From Chitinophagaceae bacterium IBVUCB1 (GTDB lineage: Bacteria; Bacteroidota; Bacteroidia; Chitinophagales; Chitinophagaceae): DNA of 64,000 nucleotides. The position numbers and the translations under genes were made by a program. The notes under the pieces were generated by a model. It saw only the letters and a program-made list of their open reading frames with translations, was not told where the DNA came from and searched no databases. Where the stretch lies: NCBI GenBank assembly GCA_002127285.1, contig NFUW01000002.1, forward strand, positions 381,744 to 445,743. Reading direction: 5' to 3'. Below are positions 25,687-34,817 of this stretch, piece by piece; within the stretch, counting starts at the first letter, position 1, and every line of letters starts with the position of its first letter.

Positions 25687-26733
25687 TTATTGTCTCTGTT
25701 TATTATAAGCATCTATCTTCTTGTTCATTACACGAAACCATAGTGGTGGTATGGTAGCCAGTAGCATACTGCCCGGGTAGCCTGTTGGCAGTTGCGGCGA
25801 GCTATCGTGGTGGCGTAGTAACTGATATTTGCGGCTGGCAAGGTAGTGGTGATCGCTATGGCGGCTTAGCTCAAACAGCATGATGCGCCCTACTATGTGG
25901 TCGCTGTTCCAGCTATGGTGTGGCATGGCACGTTCGTAGTTGCCGTTACCTGTCGGTTTTCTATACAGCCCGTAGTGTTCTATATAGTTCACCGTTTCCA
26001 GCAGCAGTATGCCTATCAGGGCGGCTATCATAAAATAGCTCAGCACTATCCATCCAAACAGGTATGCTATGGCACACAAGAAGCCCAGTTGTATCAGTTG
26101 ATAATGCAGCATTTCGTTTTGCAGCCATGTTTTGCCTTTTTTCTTTTGTTCTTCCTTAGCTATAGCCCATGCTTTTCGGTACACACCCGTTATGCTTCTG
26201 AACCAGAAAAAGTATAATGGCTCGTTTCGGCGTGCGCTGCTTGGGTCAGTTGGTGTGCCTACATATTTATGATGCCCCCTGTTGTGCTCTATAAAAAAGT
26301 GCATGTATAGCGATGATAGCAGCAGCATCCTTGCCATTACCTGCTCTGTTTTGTTTACCCTATGCCCCAGTTCGTGCCCTACGTTTATGCCCATCACGCC
26401 GCACATCAGCCCCATTACAACAATGCGCCCTATGGTATCACTTGTGCTTAGACCTGCATCGTTTATGTGTGTCAGAAACTGATACAGCACTGCGTATTGT
26501 ATAGGTACTATACTGTAGAGTATCATATCGTATATCTTGTCGTCTTTGGCTACGGCTTCTTCCTGCGCATCAAGGTTGCTATGGTCGGGTGGTAGCAGTA
26601 GTTCCAGCAGGGGTATCATCACAAATGCAAATACTACGGGCAGCCATGTTGCTACGCCTGTATAGCCAAAGCTATACCATGCACCTGCATTAAACAGTAA
26701 CGGTATGCAATACTTTATGATGCGAATATTCAT
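25687..26733 (-). CDS. AlkB-type membrane di-iron hydroxylase (alkane 1-monooxygenase-like)
   Basis: A 348-residue membrane protein with about six hydrophobic segments. It has the full set of His motifs of the alkane hydroxylase / fatty-acid desaturase superfamily: GHELGHR, EHNRGHHKYV, NYIEHYGL and LSRHSDHHYLASRKYQ. NYIEHYGL is characteristic of AlkB-type enzymes, which oxidise terminal methyl groups with oxygen and electrons from rubredoxin. No rubredoxin or reductase gene is adjacent, so the electron donor and substrate (alkane, fatty acid or other lipid) stay open. Confidence 0.88.
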   Translation of the reverse strand: MNIRIIKYCIPLLFNAGAWYSFGYTGVATWLPVVFAFVMIPLLELLLPPDHSNLDAQEEAVAKDDKIYDMILYSIVPIQYAVLYQFLTHINDAGLSTSDTIGRIVVMGLMCGVMGINVGHELGHRVNKTEQVMARMLLLSSLYMHFFIEHNRGHHKYVGTPTDPSSARRNEPLYFFWFRSITGVYRKAWAIAKEEQKKKGKTWLQNEMLHYQLIQLGFLCAIAYLFGWIVLSYFMIAALIGILLLETVNYIEHYGLYRKPTGNGNYERAMPHHSWNSDHIVGRIMLFELSRHSDHHYLASRKYQLLRHHDSSPQLPTGYPGSMLLATIPPLWFRVMNKKIDAYNKQRQ

Positions 26734-26754
26734 CGTACACTAAATTACATAAAA

Positions 26755-26782
26755 AAGCCTCTGTAAGTTTTTACAAAGGCTT
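26755..26782 (-). terminator. Terminator of the Cys-rich lipoprotein gene
   Basis: A 12-bp stem with one mismatch (26755-26766 with 26771-26782). On the minus strand it is followed by TTTTTT. It lies 24 bases after the stop of the gene ending at 26807. Confidence 0.82.
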
Positions 26783-26806
26783 ATGTATAATGTATTATAA
26801 CGCTGA

Positions 26807-27061
26807 TTAATAACGAAGGTCGCAATCGTATTGAACAACTGCTTTCTTCCCCAAATAGTCTTCCTGACGTTCGTAATAAACACATTGTCTTGCTGCATCC
26901 TCTTGATTTACAGAACGTATCGTATTACGCGATGTGGCTTTGTTTACAACCTGTCCGTCAACTACATAGCTGACTTTGCAGGAACATTCATATTCCTTTT
27001 TGCAAGAGCTGAATACCACAAGGGCTAATAGTATAGTAGCAAGGCTGTATATCTTTTTCAC
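26807..27061 (-). CDS. Small Cys-rich lipoprotein (family member 2)
   Basis: An 84-residue putative lipoprotein: signal MKKIYSLATILLALVVFSSC with lipid Cys 20, then KKEYECSC. Mature cysteines are at 26, 28, 60 and 80. The lipid Cys-x3-Tyr-x-Cys-x-Cys spacing, the Ala-x3-Cys (Ala 56, Cys 60) and the C-terminal Cys-Asp-Leu match the products at 19122 and 40118. It is a single-gene unit with its own terminator. The function is unknown; an envelope anchor for disulfide or metal chemistry is one option. Confidence 0.78.
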   Translation of the reverse strand: MKKIYSLATILLALVVFSSCKKEYECSCKVSYVVDGQVVNKATSRNTIRSVNQEDAARQCVYYERQEDYLGKKAVVQYDCDLRY

Positions 27062-27127
27062 AAGCTGAAGTTTAAGATTTCAGTAAAAATATCATTCCCG
27101 TGTCAAAAAAACAAGCATTAAACCGTA

Positions 27128-27325
27128 TTACCTGCTTTTAATGGTAGCCAGCATTTCGCGATGCCGTTTTTCGGCGCGCCTGTTTTGTAAGTCCAGTACC
27201 GCCCATATAGCGGCAGGTAGCCAGCCTATCAGCGTTATTTGCAGCAGCAGGCATACGATGCCCCTCAGTATGCGCCCCCTTAGCAGAAATGAGAGCCATG
27301 GTAACAATATGGCAATAAGTATCAT
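27128..27325 (-). CDS. YqaE/Pmp3-like small membrane protein
   Basis: A 65-residue protein with two hydrophobic helices: LIAILLPWLSFLLRGRI and LLLQITLIGWLPAAIWAVL, followed by a basic tail. The ILLPxxxFLxRG and GWxPAxxWA pattern resembles the UPF0057 (YqaE/Pmp3) family of stress-linked membrane peptides. The ATG at 27325 is chosen over an upstream TTG at 27346. It is divergent from ffh; only about 90 bases separate the two starts. Confidence 0.7.
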   Translation of the reverse strand: MILIAILLPWLSFLLRGRILRGIVCLLLQITLIGWLPAAIWAVLDLQNRRAEKRHREMLATIKSR

Positions 27326-27380
27326 GTAGTAAAGATAAGAAAACAAGGGTTACGCACTTTCTCCGTATGGCGGTTTTCTG

Positions 27381-27388
27381 TAACTTTG
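27381..27388 (+). promoter_or_regulatory. Promoter box of ffh
   Basis: TAACTTTG, a perfect TAnnTTTG box, 26 bases upstream of the ffh ATG. The upstream box is degenerate (TTTC at about 27358-27361), so support rests on the proximal box. Confidence 0.6.
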
Positions 27389-27414
27389 CCATCCTTTCTG
27401 AAGAAACAGAGTAT

Positions 27415-28749
27415 ATGTTTGAAAATCTTAGTGAACGCCTTGAAGGCGCGTTTAAACAGCTAAAAGGCGAAGGCCGCATATCTGAAATAAACGTAGCCGC
27501 TACTATCAAAGAAATACGCCGTGCATTGGTAGATGCCGATGTGAACTTTAAGATTGCCAAAGAATTTACCGACAAGGTAAAAGACAAGGCAATGGGCGAA
27601 AAAGTGCTGACAGCCGTATCGCCGGGGCAGTTGATGGTGAAGATTGTAAAAGACGAACTGGCAGAGCTGATGGGCGGTACAGAGGCTGAAATAGACCTCA
27701 ACAGCAAACCAACCGTTATACTGATAGCGGGTTTGCAGGGTTCGGGTAAAACCACCTTCAGCGGCAAACTTGCCAATTTTTTGAAGAGTAAGAAAGGGCG
27801 CAATCCACTACTGGTAGCAGCAGATATATACCGCCCTGCGGCTATGGACCAGTTGCAAGTACTGGGCGAACAGATAAAAGTACCTGTATATAGCGAACCC
27901 GAAAATAAAGACGCGGTAGCCATAGCCCAAAATGCCATAGCCGAAGCCAAAAAGAATGGCAATAGCGTGGTGATAATAGATACTGCTGGCCGTTTGGCGG
28001 TAGATGAGGCCATGATGGCCGAGGTTGCCAATATAAAAGCAGCCGTGCAGCCGCAAGAGATACTGTTTGTTGTTGACTCTATGACGGGGCAGGATGCTGT
28101 GAACACTGCCAAGGCTTTCAACGACAGGCTCGACTTTACGGGTGTGGTACTGACTAAACTGGACGGTGATACACGTGGTGGTGCTGCGCTTACCATCAAG
28201 TATACGGTAGATAAGCCCATCAAGTTTGTGAGCATGGGCGAAAAGCTGGATACGCTGGATGTGTTTTACCCCGAGCGTATGGCACAGCGCATACTGGGTA
28301 TGGGCGATATTACAACCCTTGTAGAGCGTGCACAGGCACAGTTTGACGAAGTGCAGGCCAAAAAGCTGGAAAAAAAGATACGTGCCAATAAATTTGACTT
28401 TGAAGACTTTAAAGAGCAGCTTAACCAGATAAAGAAAATGGGTAATATCAAAGACCTGCTGGCTATGATACCCGGTGTGGGCAAAGCCATCAAGGATATT
28501 GATATATCTGATGACGCGTTTAAGGGCATTGAAGCTATCATCAACTCTATGACACCCTACGAGCGCAATAACCCCGATGTGATAGACGGCAGCCGCCGCA
28601 AGCGTATAGCCAAGGGCTGCGGCAAGGATATAGCTGACGTAAACGCATTCATGAAGCAGTTTGACCAGATGCGCCAGATGATGGGGCAGATGAACAAGAT
28701 GAAAGGCATGATGCCGGGCATGGGTATGCCCATGATGGGTAAAAGGTAA
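27415..28749 (+). CDS. ffh: Signal recognition particle GTPase Ffh
   Basis: The protein component of SRP, which brings ribosomes making membrane proteins to FtsY. The 444 residues hold the N domain (ENLSERLEGAFKQLKG), the G domain (P loop GLQGSGKTT at about 106-114, VIIDTAGRL, TKLDGDTRGGAAL) and a methionine-rich M domain ending MNKMKGMMPGMGMPMMGKR for signal-sequence binding. The start is ATG 27415; the open frame extends 16 codons upstream over the promoter box. The rpsP gene follows after about 195 bases. Confidence 0.97.
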   Translation: MFENLSERLEGAFKQLKGEGRISEINVAATIKEIRRALVDADVNFKIAKEFTDKVKDKAMGEKVLTAVSPGQLMVKIVKDELAELMGGTEAEIDLNSKPTVILIAGLQGSGKTTFSGKLANFLKSKKGRNPLLVAADIYRPAAMDQLQVLGEQIKVPVYSEPENKDAVAIAQNAIAEAKKNGNSVVIIDTAGRLAVDEAMMAEVANIKAAVQPQEILFVVDSMTGQDAVNTAKAFNDRLDFTGVVLTKLDGDTRGGAALTIKYTVDKPIKFVSMGEKLDTLDVFYPERMAQRILGMGDITTLVERAQAQFDEVQAKKLEKKIRANKFDFEDFKEQLNQIKKMGNIKDLLAMIPGVGKAIKDIDISDDAFKGIEAIINSMTPYERNNPDVIDGSRRKRIAKGCGKDIADVNAFMKQFDQMRQMMGQMNKMKGMMPGMGMPMMGKR

Positions 28750-28870
28750 TACAACCTGAATCTATATTTGTGAACGGGCGGCTGATGCTGCCCGTTTTTC
28801 ATTAGTATTGATTTGTTTATGTATTTCAAGCAAAAAGCTTGTTAAAACGGATAAATAAGGTGGCGTTCTT

Positions 28871-28900
28871 TTGCAGTTTTCATTTTTTTATTTATTTTCG
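28871..28900 (+). promoter_or_regulatory. Candidate promoter of rpsP
   Basis: TTG at 28871-28873, 19 bases, then TATTTTCG at 28893-28900, one mismatch from TAnnTTTG. The rpsP ATG lies 45 bases further on. Confidence 0.6.
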
Positions 28901-28944
28901 CCATCCTTAAATTTATTGTTTAACACAAATAATTTCTATTATTT

Positions 28945-29472
28945 ATGTCAGTTAAGATTCGTCTGCAACGACACGGGTCTAAGAAGCGCCCGTTCTACTT
29001 CATCGTAGCTGCCAACAGCGTAGCTCCCCGCGATGGTAAATTCATTGAAAAAATCGGTACTTACAACCCATTGACTGTTCCTGCAACAGTAAGGTTGAAC
29101 CGCGAACGCGCATTGTACTGGATGCAAGAAGGTGCACAACCTACTAACACTTGCCGCCGTATATTGTCTTTCAAAGGTGTACTGTATCTGAAGCACCTGA
29201 TGCGTGGTGTAAGCCTTGGCTTATTTGACGAAAAAGCTGCATGGGAAAAATTTGAAGGCTGGAACAGCGAGCATGAGCAATTAGTAGCTAAACGCGAAGA
29301 AACTCACCGCCTGCACAAAGCTGAAAAACGCCATGCTGCTATGAGTGAGTCTGTACGCAAAGTAGAAGAGAAACTGGCTGCACAAGCTGCCGCTCAAGTA
29401 GCTGAAGCAGAACAAGATGCTGCTGAAGGTGAAGCGGAAGCTGAAGCACCTGCTGAAAATCAAGAAGGTTAA
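28945..29472 (+). CDS. rpsP: 30S ribosomal protein S16 with Ala/Glu-rich extension
   Basis: The first 80 residues are the S16 fold ([54 protein letters not shown]). The product is 175 residues, about twice the E. coli length. The extra part is a charged helix followed by an Ala/Glu-rich tail ([34 protein letters not shown] in parts). Such long S16 proteins are usual in Bacteroidota. It stands alone, without rimM or trmD next to it, and a terminator follows. Confidence 0.97.
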   Translation: MSVKIRLQRHGSKKRPFYFIVAANSVAPRDGKFIEKIGTYNPLTVPATVRLNRERALYWMQEGAQPTNTCRRILSFKGVLYLKHLMRGVSLGLFDEKAAWEKFEGWNSEHEQLVAKREETHRLHKAEKRHAAMSESVRKVEEKLAAQAAAQVAEAEQDAAEGEAEAEAPAENQEG

Positions 29473-29501
29473 TACTGTTTTTGAACACAGCATAAAATTT
29501 T

Positions 29502-29532
29502 AAGGCAACGTAGCAATACGTTGCCTTTTTTA
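29502..29532 (+). terminator. Terminator after rpsP
   Basis: A 9-bp stem AAGGCAACG (29502-29510) with CGTTGCCTT (29519-29527), followed by a T-run. Confidence 0.9.
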
Positions 29533-29562
29533 ATGCAAAAGGTATTATTTTAGGCACGCCTC

Positions 29563-30309
29563 ATGGACAAAGAATACGAGTCGCTGTACCATACCGAAGA
29601 AGAAACTAACTGGTGGTTTGTATCACGCAGAGATATGCTGCTGAAATACATGGACAAGTATGGCATAGCTAAAGACGCTAAAATACTGGATATAGGTTGT
29701 GGCGGCGGTACGTTTACCGCTTTGCTGCACGATAAAGGCTATACCAACCTGTATGCGCTTGACTATAGCCCCGAGGCAATAGAACAAGTGAAGAAAAAGG
29801 GCATACCCAATGCCTTTGTGATGGATGGGCATCATCCCGAATTTGAAGAAAATACATTCGACCTGATAATAGCTTCCGATTCGCTGGAGCATTTGGAGCA
29901 TGATGAAACAGCACTCAAAAACTGGCACCACGTCCTGAAGCGTGGGGGCAAAGCATTTATCTTAGTGCCGGCATACAATTTTTTATGGAGCGAACATGAT
30001 GATGTCAACTACCACTTCAGGCGATATACTAAAAACGGCTTAGCCAACAAAGTAACACAGGCGGGCTTTAGCGTATTGTATAAAGGGTATAACTATGTGC
30101 TGCTATTTATACCCACAGCCATTGTGCGTATTGCACAAAAGTTGTTGAAACCCAAAAGAAAGAAAGAAGATGCTGACGGGCAGATACTGCTCTTACCACG
30201 TTGGGTAAATAAACTTTTAACTGTGTTTCAGATTGCGGAAAACAGCCTCAGTAAGCATATCAGTTTCCCGTTTGGTGTTAGTGCGGTAGTGATTGTAAGC
30301 AAGCAATAA
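29563..30309 (+). CDS. Class I SAM-dependent methyltransferase
   Basis: A 248-residue methyltransferase. The SAM-binding motif ILDIGCGGGTFTALL lies at about residues 45-60 and the acidic end of strand 2 is YALDYSPEA. DLIIASDSLEHLEHDETALKN and LKRGGKAFILVPAYNFLWSEHD are typical of the UbiE/methyltransf_11 group. The C terminus contains a hydrophobic stretch (YVLLFIPTAIVRIAQ), so it may touch the membrane. It leads a run of envelope-related genes (GT-C protein, acyltransferase). The substrate is unknown. Confidence 0.82.
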   Translation: MDKEYESLYHTEEETNWWFVSRRDMLLKYMDKYGIAKDAKILDIGCGGGTFTALLHDKGYTNLYALDYSPEAIEQVKKKGIPNAFVMDGHHPEFEENTFDLIIASDSLEHLEHDETALKNWHHVLKRGGKAFILVPAYNFLWSEHDDVNYHFRRYTKNGLANKVTQAGFSVLYKGYNYVLLFIPTAIVRIAQKLLKPKRKKEDADGQILLLPRWVNKLLTVFQIAENSLSKHISFPFGVSAVVIVSKQ

Positions 30310-30365
30310 GGTTATCAGCATATAAACCATTATTTTTATCAGGTATTTAATTGACTGTGTAGATT

Positions 30366-32321
30366 ATGACGATTATACAAGCTAATACTGCCAATGCAGA
30401 GCATAAGTTGTGGCGACAGCTATTTTATGCTATCAGTATTGCCATCCTTGTGCTGATGCCTTTTATCAGTAAAGACTACGGACAGAGCGGGGATGAATGG
30501 ATACAGATAGACTATGGCAAGCATATTTGGGATTACTTTACCAAAGGCGATGAGCAGGCACTGGACTATACCAACAAACAACTGCAATTCTCTAACCAGC
30601 AATACTATGGCGGCTTCTTCGACTTTATGATGGAAGCCATGCACCAAATGATGCCCTCAGTACCTATACTGGTGCTGCGCCATTTTTTCAACGCACTGCT
30701 TGGCGCATTGATGATGATATTTACAGGTCTGCTGGCAAGGCGGCTTACGGGCAAATGGCAAGTGGGCTTAGTGGCTTTATTATTCATCCTGTTTTCTCCG
30801 CGCATATTTGGCGAGAGTATGAATAACCCTAAAGACATACCTTTTGCTACGGGTTTCATTATTGGTATATATTACTTAGTAGCCATATTGCAAGATTTTC
30901 CTGCTAAGGCGTGGCGACATGCCATAGGCTTGGGGCTTGGCTTTGCCATAGCTTTTGGTGTGCGTGCAGCGGGTGGTATATTATTGCTGGCATACTTTGG
31001 CTTATTTACCATACTATACTATGTGCTAAACAAAGACAGGCGTACACTGATAACTGCCGATAGTAATAAACTGGCTAAGAAACTTGTAATGGTATTGGCG
31101 GCAGGCATAGCAGGCGGTTATGTAATAGGCATCAGTACGTGGCCTTGGGGCTTGCAAAGTCCTATCAGCAATCCGTTGGAGTCGTTGGAAGGAATGACAA
31201 ACCGCGAAATACAACTACGTGTATTGTTTGAGGGTGTGTACAGGATGAGTACAGCTATGCCTTGGTACTACGAGTTTAAGTGGATATTCATTACCAATCC
31301 GTTGATAGTATTGGCAGGCTTCCTGTTATTCATAGCCTTGTTTACCAAACTGAAAGAGCGTTACGGTTTATTCGCATTTGTATTGGTAGTATTCGGTGCT
31401 TTGTTTCCTATACTGTATATGATATACAAACACTCTACGGTGTATGATACATGGCGACACGTATTCTTCGTATATCCTTTTTGGGCTATAGCAGCAGCTA
31501 TGGGTTGGGATGCAGTGGGCACATTTATCAAGAATGAAAAAATAAAATGGGTACCCACTGCCGTGGCTATTGCTGGGCTATTACCTGCTATAGTATGGAC
31601 TGTACGCAGCCATCCCAACCAATATACCTACTTCAATGAATTGGCAGGTGGCGTAAAAGGAGCGTATGGTTATTACGACCTTGACTATTATCAAAACAGT
31701 GGAAAGCAAGCAGCAGACTGGATGCTGAAAAATCTGAAACCCATACAGGGCAAGAAAATACTGGTACGTTCAAACATGGTGGGCTTTGATAAATACTTTG
31801 CCAAAGACACTAACTGGATTGTTTATGACTACGGCCGCTATACAGAACGCCACCATATTGATTGGGATTATTACGTAGCCTATCCGCGCTATATAAGTGC
31901 CAAACTGATGCAGGACAATAACTGGAAATTTCAGAACACCGTACATAAGGTAAGTATAGATGGCAAGCCGTTGTGTGTTATCATCAAACGCAATAGCACG
32001 GCAGGTATAGCAGCTTACGAAGCGTACGAGAAGAAAGACTATGCTACCGCAGAGCAGTTATATGCAGCGTATATTGCAACAGATAATACAGATGAATTTG
32101 CGTACTTCAACTACGCCATATCATTAGCTTCTACAGGGCAGATGGACGCAGCTATTACCGCAATGGAAAGAGCTACGAAATTAGACCCTGAAAGGGTAGA
32201 GTTTTACGATGTACTGGCACAACTGTATCAGGCAAAAGGTAATATGGAAGGCGTTCAGCGTGCGCAGTCTATGAAGAACGAAATACTGATGCAGCAACAG
32301 GAAACTGCGGGCGATGAGTGA
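30366..32321 (+). CDS. GT-C membrane glycosyltransferase-like protein with C-terminal TPRs
   Basis: A 651-residue membrane protein with roughly ten hydrophobic segments. It begins with a cytosolic stretch, and the first luminal loop carries QSGDEWIQIDYG, in the position of the acidic catalytic motif of GT-C/PMT-like enzymes. NNPKDIPFA and the WRHVFFVYPFWAIAAAMGW helix support the ArnT/GT39-like assignment. The last 100 residues are tetratricopeptide-like (YEAYEKKDYATAEQLYAAYIA, FAYFNYAISLASTGQMDAA). Probably an envelope glycan or glycolipid modifier. The acyltransferase starts 20 bases later. Confidence 0.78.
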   Translation: MTIIQANTANAEHKLWRQLFYAISIAILVLMPFISKDYGQSGDEWIQIDYGKHIWDYFTKGDEQALDYTNKQLQFSNQQYYGGFFDFMMEAMHQMMPSVPILVLRHFFNALLGALMMIFTGLLARRLTGKWQVGLVALLFILFSPRIFGESMNNPKDIPFATGFIIGIYYLVAILQDFPAKAWRHAIGLGLGFAIAFGVRAAGGILLLAYFGLFTILYYVLNKDRRTLITADSNKLAKKLVMVLAAGIAGGYVIGISTWPWGLQSPISNPLESLEGMTNREIQLRVLFEGVYRMSTAMPWYYEFKWIFITNPLIVLAGFLLFIALFTKLKERYGLFAFVLVVFGALFPILYMIYKHSTVYDTWRHVFFVYPFWAIAAAMGWDAVGTFIKNEKIKWVPTAVAIAGLLPAIVWTVRSHPNQYTYFNELAGGVKGAYGYYDLDYYQNSGKQAADWMLKNLKPIQGKKILVRSNMVGFDKYFAKDTNWIVYDYGRYTERHHIDWDYYVAYPRYISAKLMQDNNWKFQNTVHKVSIDGKPLCVIIKRNSTAGIAAYEAYEKKDYATAEQLYAAYIATDNTDEFAYFNYAISLASTGQMDAAITAMERATKLDPERVEFYDVLAQLYQAKGNMEGVQRAQSMKNEILMQQQETAGDE

Positions 32322-32341
32322 TGGCAGCAACAGCTAATTAA

Positions 32342-33451
32342 TTGGTACAGACAAGCGAACATACCACAACACAAAGGCATCATTTTCACACATTTGATGC
32401 CTTGCGTTTTTTTGCCTGTTTCAAAGTATTTCTGCATCACTTGCCCGTTGTAGCATTCCCGTGGTTTAATATTGTAAAGAAGGGTGGTGGTATTGGGGTG
32501 CAATTCTTTTTTGTATTAAGCGGCATTTTGATAACCTATATCATTTGTGAAGAAAAGCAGCGTACAGGCGGGCTGAACCTGAAACATTTTTTTATGCGCA
32601 GGGTGTTGCGTATATGGCCACTGTTCTATTTAGCCATTTTCATTGCTTTTATTACGCCATACTTGCTTGGTATCATACACCTTAATAGTTCAGCAGCAGG
32701 TTACGAGCCCGATTGGTTGGTGTCTGCCTTGTTTCTTGAAAACTATAAAATGATATGGACGGGCGATGTGCCCAATGCCTCGCCATTGGGTGTTATGTGG
32801 TCTTTGTGTATAGAGGAGCATTTTTATATCGTGTGGGGTTTGCTGCTTTACTTCCTACCGTTTAAACACCTTCACCGTTTGATAGCTGTATGTTTAGCAA
32901 TAGCAATTGCAGCACGTATTTTTTTTGTACAATATGGATTAAGCACCAGCGATTTGCTCACCAATATTGATTTATTTGCCTACGGAGCCATACCTGCATA
33001 TTTATTGATTGCTCATAAAGAGCGTTTACATAGTTGGGTAGGGGGCATACCACTGTATGCTAAACGCTTATTCACTTTGGTATTGATTGCAGTGGTAGTG
33101 TTGTTCTCTCAACTGAATGGCGATGCACCTTTTGTATGGGCAAGCAGCATACTCGGATTGCTCTTTGCTATGCTGATAATATTAACCCTACCACCCGATA
33201 CTAAGTTCAGGATAAAGGACGGGAGCATCATCAGCAAGCTGGGTATTTATACCTATGGTTTCTACATCTACCATACACTTGTTATCAATTTGCTGAATCG
33301 TGTGTTTGAGAAAATGCAATACAGCCTCGATGTGTGGTATTGGGCTATTGTATTTGTATCAGTTAGTTTTTTACTATCCATACTTTGCAGCTACCTATCG
33401 TATCATCTGTACGAAAAGCAATTCCTGAAACTGAAACGTTACTTCAGGTAA
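32342..33451 (+). CDS. Acyltransferase family 3 (OafA/YrhL-like)
   Basis: A 369-residue protein with about ten membrane helices. The conserved start FDALRFFACFKVFLHHL contains the catalytic His region of the family, then FFVLSGILITYI, RRVLRIWPLFY and MWSLCIEEHFYIVWGL with the Glu motif. The start is TTG 32342, since no ATG precedes the FDALR motif. Such enzymes O-acetylate or O-acylate surface sugars. It sits 20 bases behind the GT-C gene, which suggests a shared glycan target. Its stop abuts the stop of the convergent hydrolase with no spacer. Confidence 0.9.
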   Translation: MVQTSEHTTTQRHHFHTFDALRFFACFKVFLHHLPVVAFPWFNIVKKGGGIGVQFFFVLSGILITYIICEEKQRTGGLNLKHFFMRRVLRIWPLFYLAIFIAFITPYLLGIIHLNSSAAGYEPDWLVSALFLENYKMIWTGDVPNASPLGVMWSLCIEEHFYIVWGLLLYFLPFKHLHRLIAVCLAIAIAARIFFVQYGLSTSDLLTNIDLFAYGAIPAYLLIAHKERLHSWVGGIPLYAKRLFTLVLIAVVVLFSQLNGDAPFVWASSILGLLFAMLIILTLPPDTKFRIKDGSIISKLGIYTYGFYIYHTLVINLLNRVFEKMQYSLDVWYWAIVFVSVSFLLSILCSYLSYHLYEKQFLKLKRYFR

Positions 33452-34768
33452 TCAGTCTTTTACTATCCTGAATATCGCTTTGTTGTCTTCATCTTGTATT
33501 TGCACTTGGTATATGCCTGTTGATATATCGTTAATAGGCAGGGTGTATGTGTTGTGCAACTTGGTTTTGTGAATAATCAACCTGCCCGTCATATCGCACA
33601 ACGATATATTGTATGGTTTATTCGTTGCAGGGTTGATGGTAATATAGTTGTGTGCAGGGTTGGGGTACACTTGCCAGTAAGTATCTGTTGCAGTAGTAGT
33701 AGCTATACCAACAGGTGCGCAAAAAATGTTTTTCAACTTGCCCCATAGTTCATTGTCAAAAGCTGTAATAGCAGCAGCAGGGAATCCTGCATCATTGCCC
33801 ATGCGCACAATAACCATATTGTATGATGGGATGACATATAATTTCTGGTCGTTTTTGCCTAAGCCTGCATACATATCTGCGGGTGCATTAGGTGTTGTAT
33901 TGCCCGGGAAAACAAGTTGACTGCCTGGCAGCATATGGCTTGTTTTGCCATTCAGCCATGTCAGGTAGCCATAGCTCATGTTTATACTTTGCGACGTGGT
34001 TGTCATTTGCCGCAGATAGGCAGTGTCTTTTAACAATGTGTCAGTATTCCAAACACCTTTGTTCAATAGCAGCAAGCCATACCTTGCCATATTGCGTGCT
34101 ATGCTGTAATATGTCCGGTTAAAAGAATCAACGCCAGTGCCGGGTAGCCATAAGCCAAAAATGCCTGTACGGTTTCTGAATTGGGTATTGAAGAAAGTAG
34201 TGAAATTGCCTGTTGCGTTATCTACTACCTCGTGTAGCAAGGTATAGGGTGCATTGTGGTATGCCCATCTGCTGCCTGCATTAGCTTTATAGACAAGGCA
34301 AGCAGGTTGCGTGCAATTATCATTGCCAAAGTTATCATCCAAGCCTGTCGTCATGGTTAGTTGGTGGCGTATTGTAATGGCTTGTTCTTGTGTGGTGGTT
34401 AGTGATGTCCATCCCGTACCGAGGTATTTGCTTGTAGTATCGGTTATCTTTAGGTAGCCTTGTTCCTGTGCTTGCCCAACAAGAAATGCAGTCAATGTTT
34501 TGCCTGCACTTGCCCAATACCATACACTGTCTTTGGTAAAAGTGCCGAAGTATTTTTCAAACGCAATCTTACCGTCTTTGAGTACAATAAATGCTTTGGT
34601 ATTTTTTTGTTGCAGGTAGTCGTATGTAGCTTGCAGGCTATCTAAGCACCAGCCTTGAGATGCGGGAGATATGGTATCCCAAACAGGAGAGGCGATGGGC
34701 GGAAAATATAATTGCCCGTGCGTGTACTGCGATAATAAAAAAAGAAAAACGAGTAAACGTAGTTTCAT
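33452..34768 (-). CDS. Secreted serine hydrolase (beta-lactamase/DD-peptidase fold) with T9SS sorting domain
   Basis: A 438-residue protein with a signal peptide (MKLRLLVFLFLLSQYTHG) and a class C beta-lactamase-like domain. WYWASAGKTLTAFLVG gives the Ser-x-x-Lys motif, and RYGLLLLNKG and YGYLTWLNGK follow. The last 80 residues form a type A T9SS C-terminal domain (YPNPAHNYITINPA, CDMTGRLIIHK, STGIYQVQI). It is expected to be exported through the outer membrane and cut or anchored at the surface. The substrate is unknown (ester, amide or D-peptide). Confidence 0.88.
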   Translation of the reverse strand: MKLRLLVFLFLLSQYTHGQLYFPPIASPVWDTISPASQGWCLDSLQATYDYLQQKNTKAFIVLKDGKIAFEKYFGTFTKDSVWYWASAGKTLTAFLVGQAQEQGYLKITDTTSKYLGTGWTSLTTTQEQAITIRHQLTMTTGLDDNFGNDNCTQPACLVYKANAGSRWAYHNAPYTLLHEVVDNATGNFTTFFNTQFRNRTGIFGLWLPGTGVDSFNRTYYSIARNMARYGLLLLNKGVWNTDTLLKDTAYLRQMTTTSQSINMSYGYLTWLNGKTSHMLPGSQLVFPGNTTPNAPADMYAGLGKNDQKLYVIPSYNMVIVRMGNDAGFPAAAITAFDNELWGKLKNIFCAPVGIATTTATDTYWQVYPNPAHNYITINPATNKPYNISLCDMTGRLIIHKTKLHNTYTLPINDISTGIYQVQIQDEDNKAIFRIVKD

Positions 34769-34817
34769 TGCCTGTTTACATATGAGACAATGAAATTATG
34801 AAATAGTTTAATGCAGA

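Noticed and set aside
27138-28235. 365-codon minus-strand open frame opposite ffh
   Set aside because: It is the antisense shadow of ffh, Ser/Leu-rich without any domain, and ffh is certain.
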